Counted from the stretch's first letter, positions 38,152-47,133 are shown. The stretch: DNA of 64,000 nucleotides from Pacificimonas sp036351775 (GCA_036351775.1 JAZBPX010000061.1:62001-126000); one strand, 5' to 3'. Made by a program: numbers and translations. Notes: generated from the letters alone by a model not told the origin.

Positions 38152-39504
38152 TCAGGCGCGGCGCCAAGTCGTACCGTCCGGCCCATCTTCCAGAATGATG
38201 CCCTCGGAGGCAAGCTCGTCGCGGATCCGGTCTGCCTCGGCGTAGTTTTTGGCGGCTTTCGCGGCGGTGCGGGCGGCGATGCGGGCAGTGATGTCGGCTT
38301 TCTCTGCGTTTGCGTCGCCTTGGGCCCAACCCCGCGGATCGCCCTGCAGCAGACCAATGAGCTGGCCGGATGCGCGAAGCAGAGCCGGATCGTCGATGCC
38401 GGATAGCCTTGCCAGCACATGGGGTAGGTTCATGTCCTCCGACAGGGCTGCAACCACGTCGGGATCAGCCGTGCCCCCTTCCCGAGCGCTGCCCGTGGCT
38501 AGTTTGCGATACCAGCTATCGAGGCGCTTCTTCGCTTGCTCCAGCAGGCTTTCGGTCCATTCGAGCGGCTGGCGGTAGTGGGCCATGAGCATGGCGAGGC
38601 GGATGGTTTCGCCGCGGTGGCCCTGTTCGAGGAGCTTGGGGACGGTGACGATGTTGCCGAGGCTTTTCGACATCTTCTCGTCGGACATCGAGAGGAAGCC
38701 ATTATGCATCCAGACGCTGGCGAATTCGTCTGAGCCGCCGCCGTCGTGGGCGCAGCGGCCCTGGGCAGCCTCGTTCTCGTGATGCGGGAAGATGAGGTCC
38801 TGGCCGCCGCCGTGGATGTCGATGGTGGGACCGAGCTTCTCGCGGATCATCGCGGTGCACTCGGTATGCCAGCCGGGGCGGCCCCGGCCCCACGGTGAGT
38901 CCCAGCCGGGCTGGTCGGGGGCGCTGGGCTTCCAGAGGACGAAGTCCTGCGCGTTCTTCTTGTAGGGCGCGACCTCGACGCGGGCGCCGGCGACCATCTC
39001 GTCGAGCGGGCGGCGGGATAGCGAGCCATAGCCCTCGTCCGACGTGGTGTCGAACAGGACGTGACCCTCGGCGGCGTAAGCGTGACCACGCTCGATCAGC
39101 GTGGTCAGCATCGCGATCATCTGGTCGATGAAGTCGGTCGCGCGCGGGGCAATGACGGTGTCCACGTCGACGCCGAGGGCGCGGGCGTCTTCCTCATACC
39201 AGCCCTCCGCCTCCCGGCTGACCTGTTCGACGGTGCGGCCGGTTTCGGCGGCCTGCGCCATGATCTTGTCGTCGATGTCGGTGATGTTGCGGGCGTGCCA
39301 GACCGCATCTTCGCCGTAGTGATGGCGAAGCACGCGCTTCAGGACGTCGAACACGATTTCCGGGCGGAAATTGCCGATATGGGCGCGCGAATAGACGGTC
39401 GGGCCGCAGACATACATAGTGATGCGGGAGGGGTCGGCCGGCTCGAACACGACCTTTTCCCGGCGGCGCGTGTCGTAGAGGCGGAGGGGCGGCAGGGCGG
39501 TCAC
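38152..39504 (-). CDS. cysS: Cysteinyl-tRNA synthetase
   Basis: A 450-residue class I aminoacyl-tRNA synthetase that charges tRNA-Cys. Zinc-binding Cys33 is in YVCGPTVYS, the HIGH-type motif is HIGN (42-45), and the KMSKS loop reads EKMSKSLGN. FPHHENEAAQ carries further zinc ligands. Length is normal. The GTG start overlaps the cvpA stop in a GTGA junction (39501-39504), so the two are translationally coupled. Confidence 0.96.
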   Translation of the reverse strand: MTALPPLRLYDTRRREKVVFEPADPSRITMYVCGPTVYSRAHIGNFRPEIVFDVLKRVLRHHYGEDAVWHARNITDIDDKIMAQAAETGRTVEQVSREAEGWYEEDARALGVDVDTVIAPRATDFIDQMIAMLTTLIERGHAYAAEGHVLFDTTSDEGYGSLSRRPLDEMVAGARVEVAPYKKNAQDFVLWKPSAPDQPGWDSPWGRGRPGWHTECTAMIREKLGPTIDIHGGGQDLIFPHHENEAAQGRCAHDGGGSDEFASVWMHNGFLSMSDEKMSKSLGNIVTVPKLLEQGHRGETIRLAMLMAHYRQPLEWTESLLEQAKKRLDSWYRKLATGSAREGGTADPDVVAALSEDMNLPHVLARLSGIDDPALLRASGQLIGLLQGDPRGWAQGDANAEKADITARIAARTAAKAAKNYAEADRIRDELASEGIILEDGPDGTTWRRA

Positions 39505-40079
39505 AGCTCGACGCTTTCCGCCTGATCGAGAAGCGCGTCGAGGGCGTCGCGTTCGTTCTCCTCATAACCCTCGGCTTCGGCGCTGATCGCGCGGCGGCGT
39601 TCGACGAACTCTTCCACCTCCTCGGCGAAGAGCGCGAGGACGGGACCGGAACGGGCGTCGGCGAGCCACACGGGGCGGTCGGCAGGAACAACATCGAAAA
39701 TGAGCGTGAGGAGCATCCAGCTGAGGACCGCGAGGAGGAGGCCTTTCACGGCGCCGAAGCCAAGGCCAAGCAGGCGGTCGAGGGGGCCGATGACGCTGTT
39801 TTTTACGCGGCTGCCTAGCGCGGCGGCGACGGCCTTCAGGAGGCCGAAGGTGACGAAGAACAGGACGAGGACCGTGACGACGGAGGCGGCAGTGGCGTTG
39901 TCGATGAAGCCGGAGATGATGGCGAGCGCCTGATCGAAATAGAGATTCACGGCGATGATGCCGCCGACCCAGGCGAGAAGGCCGAGGATCTCCGTCACGA
40001 AGCCGCGCTTCAGCCCCAGCAGGGCGAAGAGGCCCAGCAGGAAGAAGAAGACGTAATCGAAAGCGGTGAGGTCGGTCAT
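39501..40079 (-). CDS. cvpA: CvpA family membrane protein
   Basis: A 192-residue colicin V production protein homologue with four hydrophobic segments in the first 130 residues and an acidic cytoplasmic tail. FDYVFFFLLGLFALLGLKRGF at the N-terminus (TM1 followed by the KRGF turn) and NSVIGPLDRLLGLGFGAVKG are family hallmarks. CvpA is linked to envelope stability and purine-related operons in other bacteria, but its biochemical role is unclear. It is coupled to cysS. Confidence 0.9.
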   Translation of the reverse strand: MTDLTAFDYVFFFLLGLFALLGLKRGFVTEILGLLAWVGGIIAVNLYFDQALAIISGFIDNATAASVVTVLVLFFVTFGLLKAVAAALGSRVKNSVIGPLDRLLGLGFGAVKGLLLAVLSWMLLTLIFDVVPADRPVWLADARSGPVLALFAEEVEEFVERRRAISAEAEGYEENERDALDALLDQAESVEL

Positions 40080-40145
40080 GAGCGGGCCGCTGTTATACGC
40101 CTATTCAAGGCTCGTCACCCGCCTGTGAGGCGACTAGGCGCGCGC

Positions 40146-41516
40146 CTAGCTGCCGCTGGCGAGATGCGCCACGAGGTCAGCGAGGTGGCCGAAACTTTCG
40201 ACGCGCATGCCGGAGGGGGGCTTGCCGCCGGGCGGGGCGATGGCCCGGTCGAAGCCGAGCTTCTTCGCCTCCTTCAGGCGAAGCTGGAGGTGCATGGCGG
40301 GGCGGATCTCGCCCGAGAGCGCGAGTTCGCCAAGAGCGACGCCGCCAATGGAGACGGGCGTGTCGGTGAGCGCGCTGACAAGGGCGGTGGCGACCGCGAG
40401 GTCGGCGGCGGGGTCGGAGACGCGCAGACCGCCAGCGATGTTCAGATAGACCTCGCACTGCGAGAAGCTGAGGCCGCAGCGCGCCTCCAGCACCGCGAGG
40501 ATCATGGCCAGGCGGCCGGAATCCCAGCCCACGACGGCGCGGCGCGGGGTGGCACCGGAAGCGAGGCGAACGACGAGCGCCTGAACCTCCACCATGACCG
40601 GGCGCGTGCCCTCCATGGCGGGGAAGACGACGGAGCCGGGCACCGCCTCCTCCCGCTGGGTCAGGAACAGGCTGGAAGGGTTCGCGACTTCGGTCAGGCC
40701 GCGTTCTTCCATCGCGAACACGCCGATCTCGTCGGTGCCGCCGAAGCGGTTCTTGACCGCACGGAGGATGCGGTACTGGTGCGAGCGCTCGCCTTCGAAA
40801 TAAAGGACCGTGTCGACCATATGTTCGAGGACGCGGGGACCGGCGATGTTCCCCTCCTTGGTGACATGGCCGACGAGAACGAGCGCGGTGCCGGTCTGCT
40901 TGGCGAAGCGGATGAGTTCCTGCGCGGAGGCGCGGACCTGCGTGACGGTGCCGGGCGCGCCCTCCAGCACGTCGGAGTGCATGGTCTGGATGGAGTCGAT
41001 GACGAGGAGTGCGGGCGGCTGTCCGTCTGTCAGCGTCGTCAGGATATCGCGAACGGAGGTGGCGCTGGCGAGTTCGAGCGGTGCATCGCCAAGGCCGAGG
41101 CGGCGGGCGCGCAGGCGAACCTGATCGGCTGCCTCTTCCCCCGAGATATAGACGACGCGGCGCCCGGACTGCGCAAGCTTTCCGGCGACCTGGAGAAGGA
41201 TGGTCGACTTGCCGATGCCGGGATCGCCGCCGATCAGAACCGCAGAGCCGGGCACGAGACCGCCGCCGAGCGTACGGTCCAGTTCGCCGATGCCCGTTTG
41301 CGCGCGCGGCGGCAGCGGGGTGTCGGTGGACAGGGTCTCGAGCGCGACCTTCGCGCCGCCGGTGGTCAGCGAGTGGCGCGCGCTGAACGGCGTGACGACC
41401 GCGCCTGCATCCTCGATGAGGGTGTTCCACTCCGCGCAGTCGGGACACTGGCCCTGCCACTTGGTCTGGATGGACCCGCAGGCGGTGCAGGAATAGCGCT
41501 TCTTCGGCTTGGCCAT
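40146..41516 (-). CDS. radA: DNA repair protein RadA/Sms
   Basis: A 456-residue branch-migration ATPase of recombinational repair. The four-cysteine zinc finger is Cys10, Cys13, Cys24 and Cys27. Walker A is GGDPGIGKSTIL, the RadA-specific KNRFG motif is in VKNRFGGTDEIG, and the C-terminal Lon-like domain follows (ALVVRLASGATPRRAVVGWD segment). Length is normal. It is divergent from alr and precedes cvpA on the same strand by 66 bases. Confidence 0.96.
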   Translation of the reverse strand: MAKPKKRYSCTACGSIQTKWQGQCPDCAEWNTLIEDAGAVVTPFSARHSLTTGGAKVALETLSTDTPLPPRAQTGIGELDRTLGGGLVPGSAVLIGGDPGIGKSTILLQVAGKLAQSGRRVVYISGEEAADQVRLRARRLGLGDAPLELASATSVRDILTTLTDGQPPALLVIDSIQTMHSDVLEGAPGTVTQVRASAQELIRFAKQTGTALVLVGHVTKEGNIAGPRVLEHMVDTVLYFEGERSHQYRILRAVKNRFGGTDEIGVFAMEERGLTEVANPSSLFLTQREEAVPGSVVFPAMEGTRPVMVEVQALVVRLASGATPRRAVVGWDSGRLAMILAVLEARCGLSFSQCEVYLNIAGGLRVSDPAADLAVATALVSALTDTPVSIGGVALGELALSGEIRPAMHLQLRLKEAKKLGFDRAIAPPGGKPPSGMRVESFGHLADLVAHLASGS

Positions 41517-41605
41517 TCCCGCCGTTTACCGGGAACGAATAGAGAACGCAAAGCGTGTGTGCGCTTTTCTTGCGCCCGAAGACGGCTAAGGACGTTCAGG
41601 ATAGA

Positions 41606-42634
41606 ATGACCGTCCCCCTTCGCCTGACCATCGACACCGCCGCGCTGGCCGACAACTGGCGGTGGTTCGCAGCGCGGTCGGGGACTGCGCGGGCGGGCGC
41701 GGCGGTGAAGGCCGACGGATATGGGCTGGGCGCGCGCGAAGTGGTCCGGGCGCTGGCGGCTGCAGGCTGCCGGGATTTTTTCTTCACGACCTACGACGAG
41801 ATTGCCGCCTTCGGAGCGGTGCCGGACGGGCTGACCTTTTATGCGCTGCATGGCTTTCGGGAGGGCGATGCGCCGCGAGAGGGTGTCGTGCCGGTGCTGA
41901 ACACCGAGGGGCAGATTGCGCGGTGGAAGGCGGCGGCGGCTGGTGAACGCTGCGATGTGAAGGTCGACACGGGCATGAACCGGCTGGGGCTGCCGTACAA
42001 GGCGGTCACGGCGGAGACGCCGGCGGGGCTGAATATCGGGACACTTCACTCGCACCTCGCCTGCGCCGACGAGCCGGACAATGCGATGAATGCGCGGCAA
42101 CTAGCGCGATTCCGGGACGTCGTGGCGCGGGTTTCGCCGCCAGCGGCCTCCTTGTGCGGATCGGGCGGGGTCCTGCTTGGCGAAGATTATCATTTTGACC
42201 TGACCCGGCCGGGCCTCGGAATTTACGGCGGCATTCCGCATCCGGCGGCAGAAGGGAAGCTGAAGCCGGTGGTCGGTATCGAGGCGGAGGTGCTGCAGGT
42301 TCGCGGCGTCGAAGCCGGCGAGACGGCGGGCTATGGCGGAACCTGGACAGCGCCGCGCGCGACGCGGCTGGCAACGCTGAACATCGGTTATGCAGATGGG
42401 TATCTGCGCGGCTTTTCGGGGACGGGACTGGCAAGCGCGGACGGCCACACCTTTCCCGTCGTGGGACGGGTGTCGATGGACATGACGATCGTCGACATCG
42501 GGGATGCCGATCTAAAGGAAGGTGACTGGATGCAGATCGCCTATGACCTGCCCATGGCCGCAGCGCAGTCGGGCCTGTCGCAATATGAGTTGCTGACTGG
42601 GCTGGGTGGCCGCTATCAGCGCCGCTACACATGA
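41606..42634 (+). CDS. alr: Alanine racemase
   Basis: A 342-residue PLP enzyme that converts L-alanine to D-alanine for peptidoglycan. The PLP lysine is Lys35 in AVKADGYGLGA and the second catalytic base is Tyr243 in AGYGGTW. SMDMTIVDIG is typical of the C-terminal beta domain. ATG at 41606 begins MTVPLRLTIDTAAL, matching family starts; a GTG 51 bases upstream is not needed. It heads a chain of tightly packed plus-strand genes. Confidence 0.94.
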   Translation: MTVPLRLTIDTAALADNWRWFAARSGTARAGAAVKADGYGLGAREVVRALAAAGCRDFFFTTYDEIAAFGAVPDGLTFYALHGFREGDAPREGVVPVLNTEGQIARWKAAAAGERCDVKVDTGMNRLGLPYKAVTAETPAGLNIGTLHSHLACADEPDNAMNARQLARFRDVVARVSPPAASLCGSGGVLLGEDYHFDLTRPGLGIYGGIPHPAAEGKLKPVVGIEAEVLQVRGVEAGETAGYGGTWTAPRATRLATLNIGYADGYLRGFSGTGLASADGHTFPVVGRVSMDMTIVDIGDADLKEGDWMQIAYDLPMAAAQSGLSQYELLTGLGGRYQRRYT

Positions 42635-42647
42635 CCTGCTGCGCCCC

Positions 42648-43433
42648 ATGACCCAGAGCTTTGTCCGGCTGTTCTCACCCTTCGGGGCAGGGGTGATCGC
42701 GCTGCTGGCCTCGATTGGCCAGACCGTGATCTTTGCCGGGCGCGCCATCTGGGCCGCATTAACGCCACCCATCTATCCCGCGAGGCTGGCGCAGCAGTTG
42801 TTCATCATCGGCTATTTCTCGCTGCCCGTCGTCGGGCTGACAGCACTGTTTACCGGCGCGGCGCTGGCACAGCAGATCTATGTCGGCGGCGAGCGGTTCA
42901 ATGCGGCAAGCACGGTGCCCGCCGTGACGGTAATCGCCATCGTCCGCGAGCTGGCCCCGGTGCTGGGCGGGCTGATGGTATCCGGCCGCGTGTCATCGGC
43001 CATGGCGGCGGAGCTTGGCACGATGCGGGTGACCGAGCAGATCGACGCGCTGCGGACGCTGCGAACCGATCCGTTCCAGTTCCTCGTCGCGCCGCGCGTG
43101 GTGGCGGCGGTCATCGTCCTGCCCCTGCTGACGCTGGTGGCAAACGCGATTGGCGTGATGGGCGGCTATCTGCTTGCGGTGTACCGGCTGGGCTTCAACG
43201 CCGCGAGCTACCTGGAGACGACGCGCGCGTTTCTGGAGGTCGACGATATCATTTCGTCCCTCGTAAAGGCGGCGGTGTTCGGGTTCATCCTGTCCCTGAT
43301 GGGCTGTTACCACGGTTATCATGCCCGCGGCGGCGCGGCGGGTGTCGGGGCGGCCACGACGAACGCCGTCGTCAGCAGTTTCCTCCTGATCCTGCTCGCG
43401 AACCTCCTGATTACCGTGCTGGTGTTCGGATGA
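42648..43433 (+). CDS. mlaE: MlaE-type ABC transporter permease
   Basis: A 261-residue inner-membrane permease of the MlaE family, which moves phospholipids between inner and outer membrane. Five or so hydrophobic segments are visible, with the conserved IVRELAPVLGGLMVSGRVSS loop and the AAELGTMRVTEQIDAL coupling helix. ATG at 42648 (MTQSFVRL) is preferred; a GTG start at 42606 within alr would add 14 residues. It overlaps the ATPase gene by four bases. MlaD and MlaB genes are absent from the immediate neighbourhood. Confidence 0.9.
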   Translation: MTQSFVRLFSPFGAGVIALLASIGQTVIFAGRAIWAALTPPIYPARLAQQLFIIGYFSLPVVGLTALFTGAALAQQIYVGGERFNAASTVPAVTVIAIVRELAPVLGGLMVSGRVSSAMAAELGTMRVTEQIDALRTLRTDPFQFLVAPRVVAAVIVLPLLTLVANAIGVMGGYLLAVYRLGFNAASYLETTRAFLEVDDIISSLVKAAVFGFILSLMGCYHGYHARGGAAGVGAATTNAVVSSFLLILLANLLITVLVFG

Positions 43434-44179
43434 GCGGGCGCGGGGTGAGCCTGGAAATTGCCGGGCTTCGGAAAAGCTTTGACGACAAGATCGTTCTGGA
43501 CGGCGTGAACCTGGGCGTGCTGCCCGGTCAGTCGCTGGTCATCATCGGCGGATCAGGCGCGGGCAAGTCGGTCCTCCTGAAATGTATTCTTGGCCTTATC
43601 GATGCCGATTCCGGGACGGTGCTGGTCGACGATATCGACATGACCGAGCCGGATAACGACCGGCGCGAGCAGGCGCGCGAGCGGATCGGCATGCTGTTCC
43701 AGGGCGGCGCGCTGTTCGATTCGATGCCCGTTTGGCGAAATATCACCTTTGCCCTGACACAGGGCCGCGCGCGCGAAGCGGAGCGGATGCACGCAATCGC
43801 GGTCAACATGCTGGAGAAGGTCGGGCTGGAACCGCATGTCGCGGACCTGCGCCCGGCGGAAATTTCCGGCGGCATGCAGAAGCGCGTGGCGCTGGCACGG
43901 GCCATCGCGGCGGGCCCGGACCTTATTTTCTTCGACGAGCCGACCACGGGGCTCGACCCAATCCGGGCGAATACCATCAACCAGCTGATCCGCGGGTTGG
44001 TCACCGATTTGGGATGCACGGCCGTCACGATCACGCACGACATGGAAAGTGCACGGCAGATTGCCGACCATGTCGCGATGCTGCATGAGGGGCGCATCGT
44101 GTGGGCCGGGCCGGTCGCTGAGCTTGACGATAGCGGCAATCCGCTTGTTGACCGCTTCATCCACGGGAGAGTGGAATGA
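43430..44179 (+). CDS. mlaF: MlaF-type ABC transporter ATP-binding protein
   Basis: A 249-residue ABC ATPase that would energise the MlaE permease for phospholipid transport. Walker A is GGSGAGKSVLLK, the signature is ISGGMQKRVALARA, Walker B is LIFFDEPTTGLD, and the H-loop is TITHDMESA. It overlaps mlaE (ATGA at 43430) and the VOC gene (ATGA at 44176), so the three are coupled. Confidence 0.94.
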   Translation: MSGRGVSLEIAGLRKSFDDKIVLDGVNLGVLPGQSLVIIGGSGAGKSVLLKCILGLIDADSGTVLVDDIDMTEPDNDRREQARERIGMLFQGGALFDSMPVWRNITFALTQGRAREAERMHAIAVNMLEKVGLEPHVADLRPAEISGGMQKRVALARAIAAGPDLIFFDEPTTGLDPIRANTINQLIRGLVTDLGCTAVTITHDMESARQIADHVAMLHEGRIVWAGPVAELDDSGNPLVDRFIHGRVE

Positions 44180-44538
44180 GCATCACGGGCATCGAGCATG
44201 TGCAGTTGACGATGCCGCGTGGACGTGAGGCGAATGCGCGCGCCTTTTACGGCAATCTTCTCGGCATGACCGAAGTGGAGAAGCCCGCGACGCTGAGCGG
44301 CGAAGGATGCTGGTTCGAGGCGGGAGAGGCCCGCGTGCACCTGGGCGTCGATACTGCATTCCGGGCGGCAACCAAGGCGCATCCGGGGTTGATAGCCGTA
44401 GGCTTGCCTGCACTGGCCGAGCGCCTGGCCGAGGCCGGGTACAATCCGAAGTGGGACTCGCGCCTGCCCGGGTTCGACCGGTTTTTCGTCAAGGACCCGT
44501 TCGGCAATCGCCTCGAACTCATGGAAGCGTCCGCCTGA
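44176..44538 (+). CDS. VOC/glyoxalase-fold protein
   Basis: A 120-residue single-domain vicinal-oxygen-chelate protein. The metal-site pattern includes His8 (GIEHVQL), the His in RVHLGVD and the Glu in NRLELME. AFYGNLLGMTEVEKP and FFVKDPFGNRLE are standard fold elements. Likely partners form a dimer with a metal site; the substrate is unknown. It is translationally coupled to mlaF. Confidence 0.88.
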   Translation: MSITGIEHVQLTMPRGREANARAFYGNLLGMTEVEKPATLSGEGCWFEAGEARVHLGVDTAFRAATKAHPGLIAVGLPALAERLAEAGYNPKWDSRLPGFDRFFVKDPFGNRLELMEASA

Positions 44539-44557
44539 CGTCCCTATCTTCGCCGTC

Positions 44558-44995
44558 ATGAGCGAACCGCTTTACAATAGCCGGATCCTGAGACTGGCCG
44601 CCGAGGTGCCGCATTTCGGGCGTCTCGATGCGCCAATGGGTACGGCGCGCAAAGTCTCGCCTGTCTGCGGCAGCCGGGTCGATGCGGATGTTGATGTGAA
44701 CGCGGGCGGACGGATCAACCGCTTCGCGCAGGACGTGCGGGCCTGTGCGCTGGGGCAGGCGTCGGCCTCGCTGCTCGGTTCGCGGGTCATCGGGCTGTCG
44801 GGGCCGGAGATTGTTGCAGCCGGAGAGGCACTGGGAGCCTATCTGCGCGCCGAAGGACCGCTGCCCGGCGGCTGGCCTGAGCTTGAAATCTTCGGACCCG
44901 CGCAAGCGCACAAGGCGCGGCACGCATCGATCCTGCTGCCGTTCCTGGCGGCTGGCGACGCAGCTACGCTAGCCGCTGCCAGCCAAGCCGCCTGA
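44558..44995 (+). CDS. NifU/IscU N-terminal-like scaffold family protein, incomplete Cys set
   Basis: A 145-residue protein related to IscU/NifU-N iron-sulfur scaffolds. The first Cys is Cys37 in PVCGSRVDADV, where classical IscU has CGD. The second is Cys63 in RACALGQASASLL. The third position, HCSIL in IscU, reads His122-Ala123 in RHASILLPF, so the third cysteine is missing. It is therefore probably not a standard cluster-building scaffold. Such variants occur in alphaproteobacteria. The stop overlaps the start of DUF423 by one base. Confidence 0.8.
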   Translation: MSEPLYNSRILRLAAEVPHFGRLDAPMGTARKVSPVCGSRVDADVDVNAGGRINRFAQDVRACALGQASASLLGSRVIGLSGPEIVAAGEALGAYLRAEGPLPGGWPELEIFGPAQAHKARHASILLPFLAAGDAATLAAASQAA

Positions 44996-45372
44996 TGGAC
45001 TGGGCGGCGCGCTGGCTGGCTCTGTTCGCAGCGCTGCATGGGGCAAGCGGTGTCGCGTTCGCGGCCCTCGGCGCACATGGCGGTCTCGCCAGTACGAGCG
45101 TTTCGACCGGAGCAGTCATGCAGCTCATTCATGCGGCAGCAGCGCTCGGCGCGCTGGCGCTTGCAGGCGGGACCGTGATGCGTGCAGGCGTTGCGGTCCT
45201 GTTGGCCGGAACATTGGCCTTCGCGGGGGCGCTTTATGTATCGGCGCTCACAGAATGGTCGCTGGGCATGATTGCGCCCGTTGGCGGGATCACCATGATC
45301 GCCGGGTGGCTGATCATCGGTCTGGCTGCGCTTCGCTGCCGGCATCCGGGACAGCCGGAACGCGGACGGTGA
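44995..45372 (+). CDS. DUF423 membrane protein
   Basis: A 125-residue membrane protein with four hydrophobic helices. The first contains LHGASGVAFAALGAHG, the family's conserved glycine/alanine-rich start, and the C-terminal part has MIAPVGGITMIAGWLIIGLAAL. It is the last gene of the alr-mla chain (TGATG junction with the previous gene). Its 3' end overlaps the convergent hydrolase gene by 59 bases. Function unknown. Confidence 0.85.
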   Translation: MDWAARWLALFAALHGASGVAFAALGAHGGLASTSVSTGAVMQLIHAAAALGALALAGGTVMRAGVAVLLAGTLAFAGALYVSALTEWSLGMIAPVGGITMIAGWLIIGLAALRCRHPGQPERGR

Positions 45373-46300
45373 AGACGCCGTCATTCGGGGCCCCGGCATA
45401 GCGCGCGTCGGTAACGACCAGCGTGTCGCCATCCAGCTTCGCATAGGGAAAGCGTGCCCAGAACATGAAGTCGCCAAGCGGCTTGGAGCGCTCTGCGGCC
45501 TCCGCGACGTTCAGGCGTTCCAGATTGTCGGGATACGGCTTGACCCAGCGTTCGATCAGGTTGGGCGTGAAGAGGTCCGCCTCGCCGCCGCCGACATGGC
45601 CTTCGCCGGCAGCAGACCAGCGGCCCTTGAAGAAGAACTCGCGGACGAAAGGGTTGATGGGCGGCGGACCGGCGGCGACCGCCTCGACCTGAAAGCCGCG
45701 CGCGTTCATCTGTTCTTCGACGCGCGCCTCGGTTTCGATGGTGAGTGCGAACATGGCGACAATGTATGTGCTGACGGCGGCGATGGAGATAAGCGCGGGC
45801 CGCTGGGAATTGGCCGCGCCGCGGCGGGCGCGCCGCTGGGACAGGACCACGCCGAAGGTGAGCATGGTCCACAGCCAGACGTCGATGATGAAGAGCGTGT
45901 CGCCGTAGAACCAGCGGTCGCTGAACGGCGCGAGCAGGCGGACACCGTAGACGTTAAGCCAGTCGAGCGCGGGGTGCGAGATCGCGCCGATATAGGCGAG
46001 CGCGACGAGCCATCCGAAATGGACGTGGTGGCGACCCTCCGGGCGCTTTCCGCGGCGGGTCTGCCAGCGGTCGAACTGGACCATCAGAAGGGCGAGGATC
46101 GGGGGCAGAATGAGAAGTCCGACGGGACCGTGGGTAATGCCCCGGCGAAAGGCGAGGTTTTCGTTGAAAAATAGTGCAATTACATCGACATCGGGGAGAT
46201 TCGCCGCGATCATCAGGGTGGCGAGACCGAGGCCGGTTTTCTTCTTGAGTCCGGCCTCTGCCAGCGCCGCACCGGCGAGCGTATGCGCGAGATTGTCGAC
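45314..46300 (-). CDS. YdjM-like membrane metal-dependent hydrolase, GTC at family start
   Basis: A 328-residue membrane protein of the YdjM/LexA-binding-associated hydrolase family. The N-terminus reads VDNLAHTLAGAALAEAG, and ANLPDVDVIAL and RRGITHGPVGLLILPP provide His/Asp metal ligands between helices; HPALDWLNVYGVRLLAPFSDRW follows (seen as two adjacent blocks). Relatives begin MDN at this point, but the codon here is GTC at 46300-46298, with GGAAGGGA seven bases upstream. The nearest standard codon is TTG at 46387, which would add 29 residues and overlap the divergent gene. The true start is undecided. Confidence 0.8.
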   Translation of the reverse strand, partial: VDNLAHTLAGAALAEAGLKKKTGLGLATLMIAANLPDVDVIALFFNENLAFRRGITHGPVGLLILPPILALLMVQFDRWQTRRGKRPEGRHHVHFGWLVALAYIGAISHPALDWLNVYGVRLLAPFSDRWFYGDTLFIIDVWLWTMLTFGVVLSQRRARRGAANSQRPALISIAAVSTYIVAMFALTIETEARVEEQMNARGFQVEAVAAGPPPINPFVREFFFKGRWSAAGEGHVGGGEADLFTPNLIERWVKPYPDNLERLNVAEAAERSKPLGDFMFWARFPYAKLDGDTLVVTDARYAGAPNDGVFTVRVPAVPDAGSEAQPDR

Positions 46301-46378
46301 GCGGTGTTCCCTTCCCCCCGGTTCGGCCTGCCGCGCTAGTCGGACGCGGTCTGCATTGCCAAGTAAATTTCCGCAGCT

Positions 46379-46981
46379 ATGTCCCAAGCCATGTGGCGGA
46401 CCGCGGAACTGAGATGGTGGTGGCCAGGCGATGCGCCGGGCGCGCTTTCGCGCTGGCTGCTGCGCGGTGTCGCACCGATCACGGATCACCGGACCGACCT
46501 GTACCTGGCCCATCCGAAGGCGACTGACATTGGCGTAAAGCAGCGTGGGCACGGCGAGACCGAGGTGAAAGTGCTGATCGGCCTGCCAGAAATCGGCCTG
46601 CCCGCGAAGATGGACGGCCAGGCCGAGCTGTGGGTGAAGAGTACGGGCCTGCCGCTGCCCATGAACGACGCGAAGACGGTCGCGGTCGGCAAGAAGCGCG
46701 AGCGGCGAATCCTGGCATTCGCGGACGGCGGCTGGGCCGATGTCCTGTCGGAGGACGAAACCGGCGAAGGCGTTGCCGTGGAACTGTCCGCCGTGGAGGC
46801 GAACGGTGCGCGCTGGCACAGCGTAGGGTTCGAGGCATTCGGTCCGGAGGACCGGCTGACGGCCCTGTTACAGGGCGCGGTGACCCTGTTTGGACACTGG
46901 CCGGACACTGTGGGACCGGCGGCGGTCAGCGGCGGCTATCCGCTTTGGCTGGCGCATCTTGCCGGGGATGCCGAAGCCTGA
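46379..46981 (+). CDS. Uncharacterised protein, possibly CYTH-like
   Basis: A 200-residue soluble protein I do not recognise firmly. The segment TDIGVKQRG followed by ETEVKVL resembles the alternating E-x-K strand pattern of CYTH/triphosphate tunnel domains, and RTDLYLAHP before it is compatible. There is no signal peptide or membrane segment. ATG at 46379 and at 46391 (MWRTAELRWWW) are both possible. It is divergent from the YdjM-like gene. The 152 bases after it (46982-47133) hold only the leader of the next gene. Confidence 0.6.
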   Translation: MSQAMWRTAELRWWWPGDAPGALSRWLLRGVAPITDHRTDLYLAHPKATDIGVKQRGHGETEVKVLIGLPEIGLPAKMDGQAELWVKSTGLPLPMNDAKTVAVGKKRERRILAFADGGWADVLSEDETGEGVAVELSAVEANGARWHSVGFEAFGPEDRLTALLQGAVTLFGHWPDTVGPAAVSGGYPLWLAHLAGDAEA

Positions 46982-47133
46982 GTCGACGCAGGTTATCGCG
47001 CGCCGCTTACCCCGGATTGGCGCGGCTCTCTGACAGATCCAGCCGCCCCCTCCCCCTTTCGCGGGCTGAGACTGTCGCGGCACCCGCGCTATGCCGGGGG
47101 CCAACTCTAACCGATCACATCCGGGGACGCATC

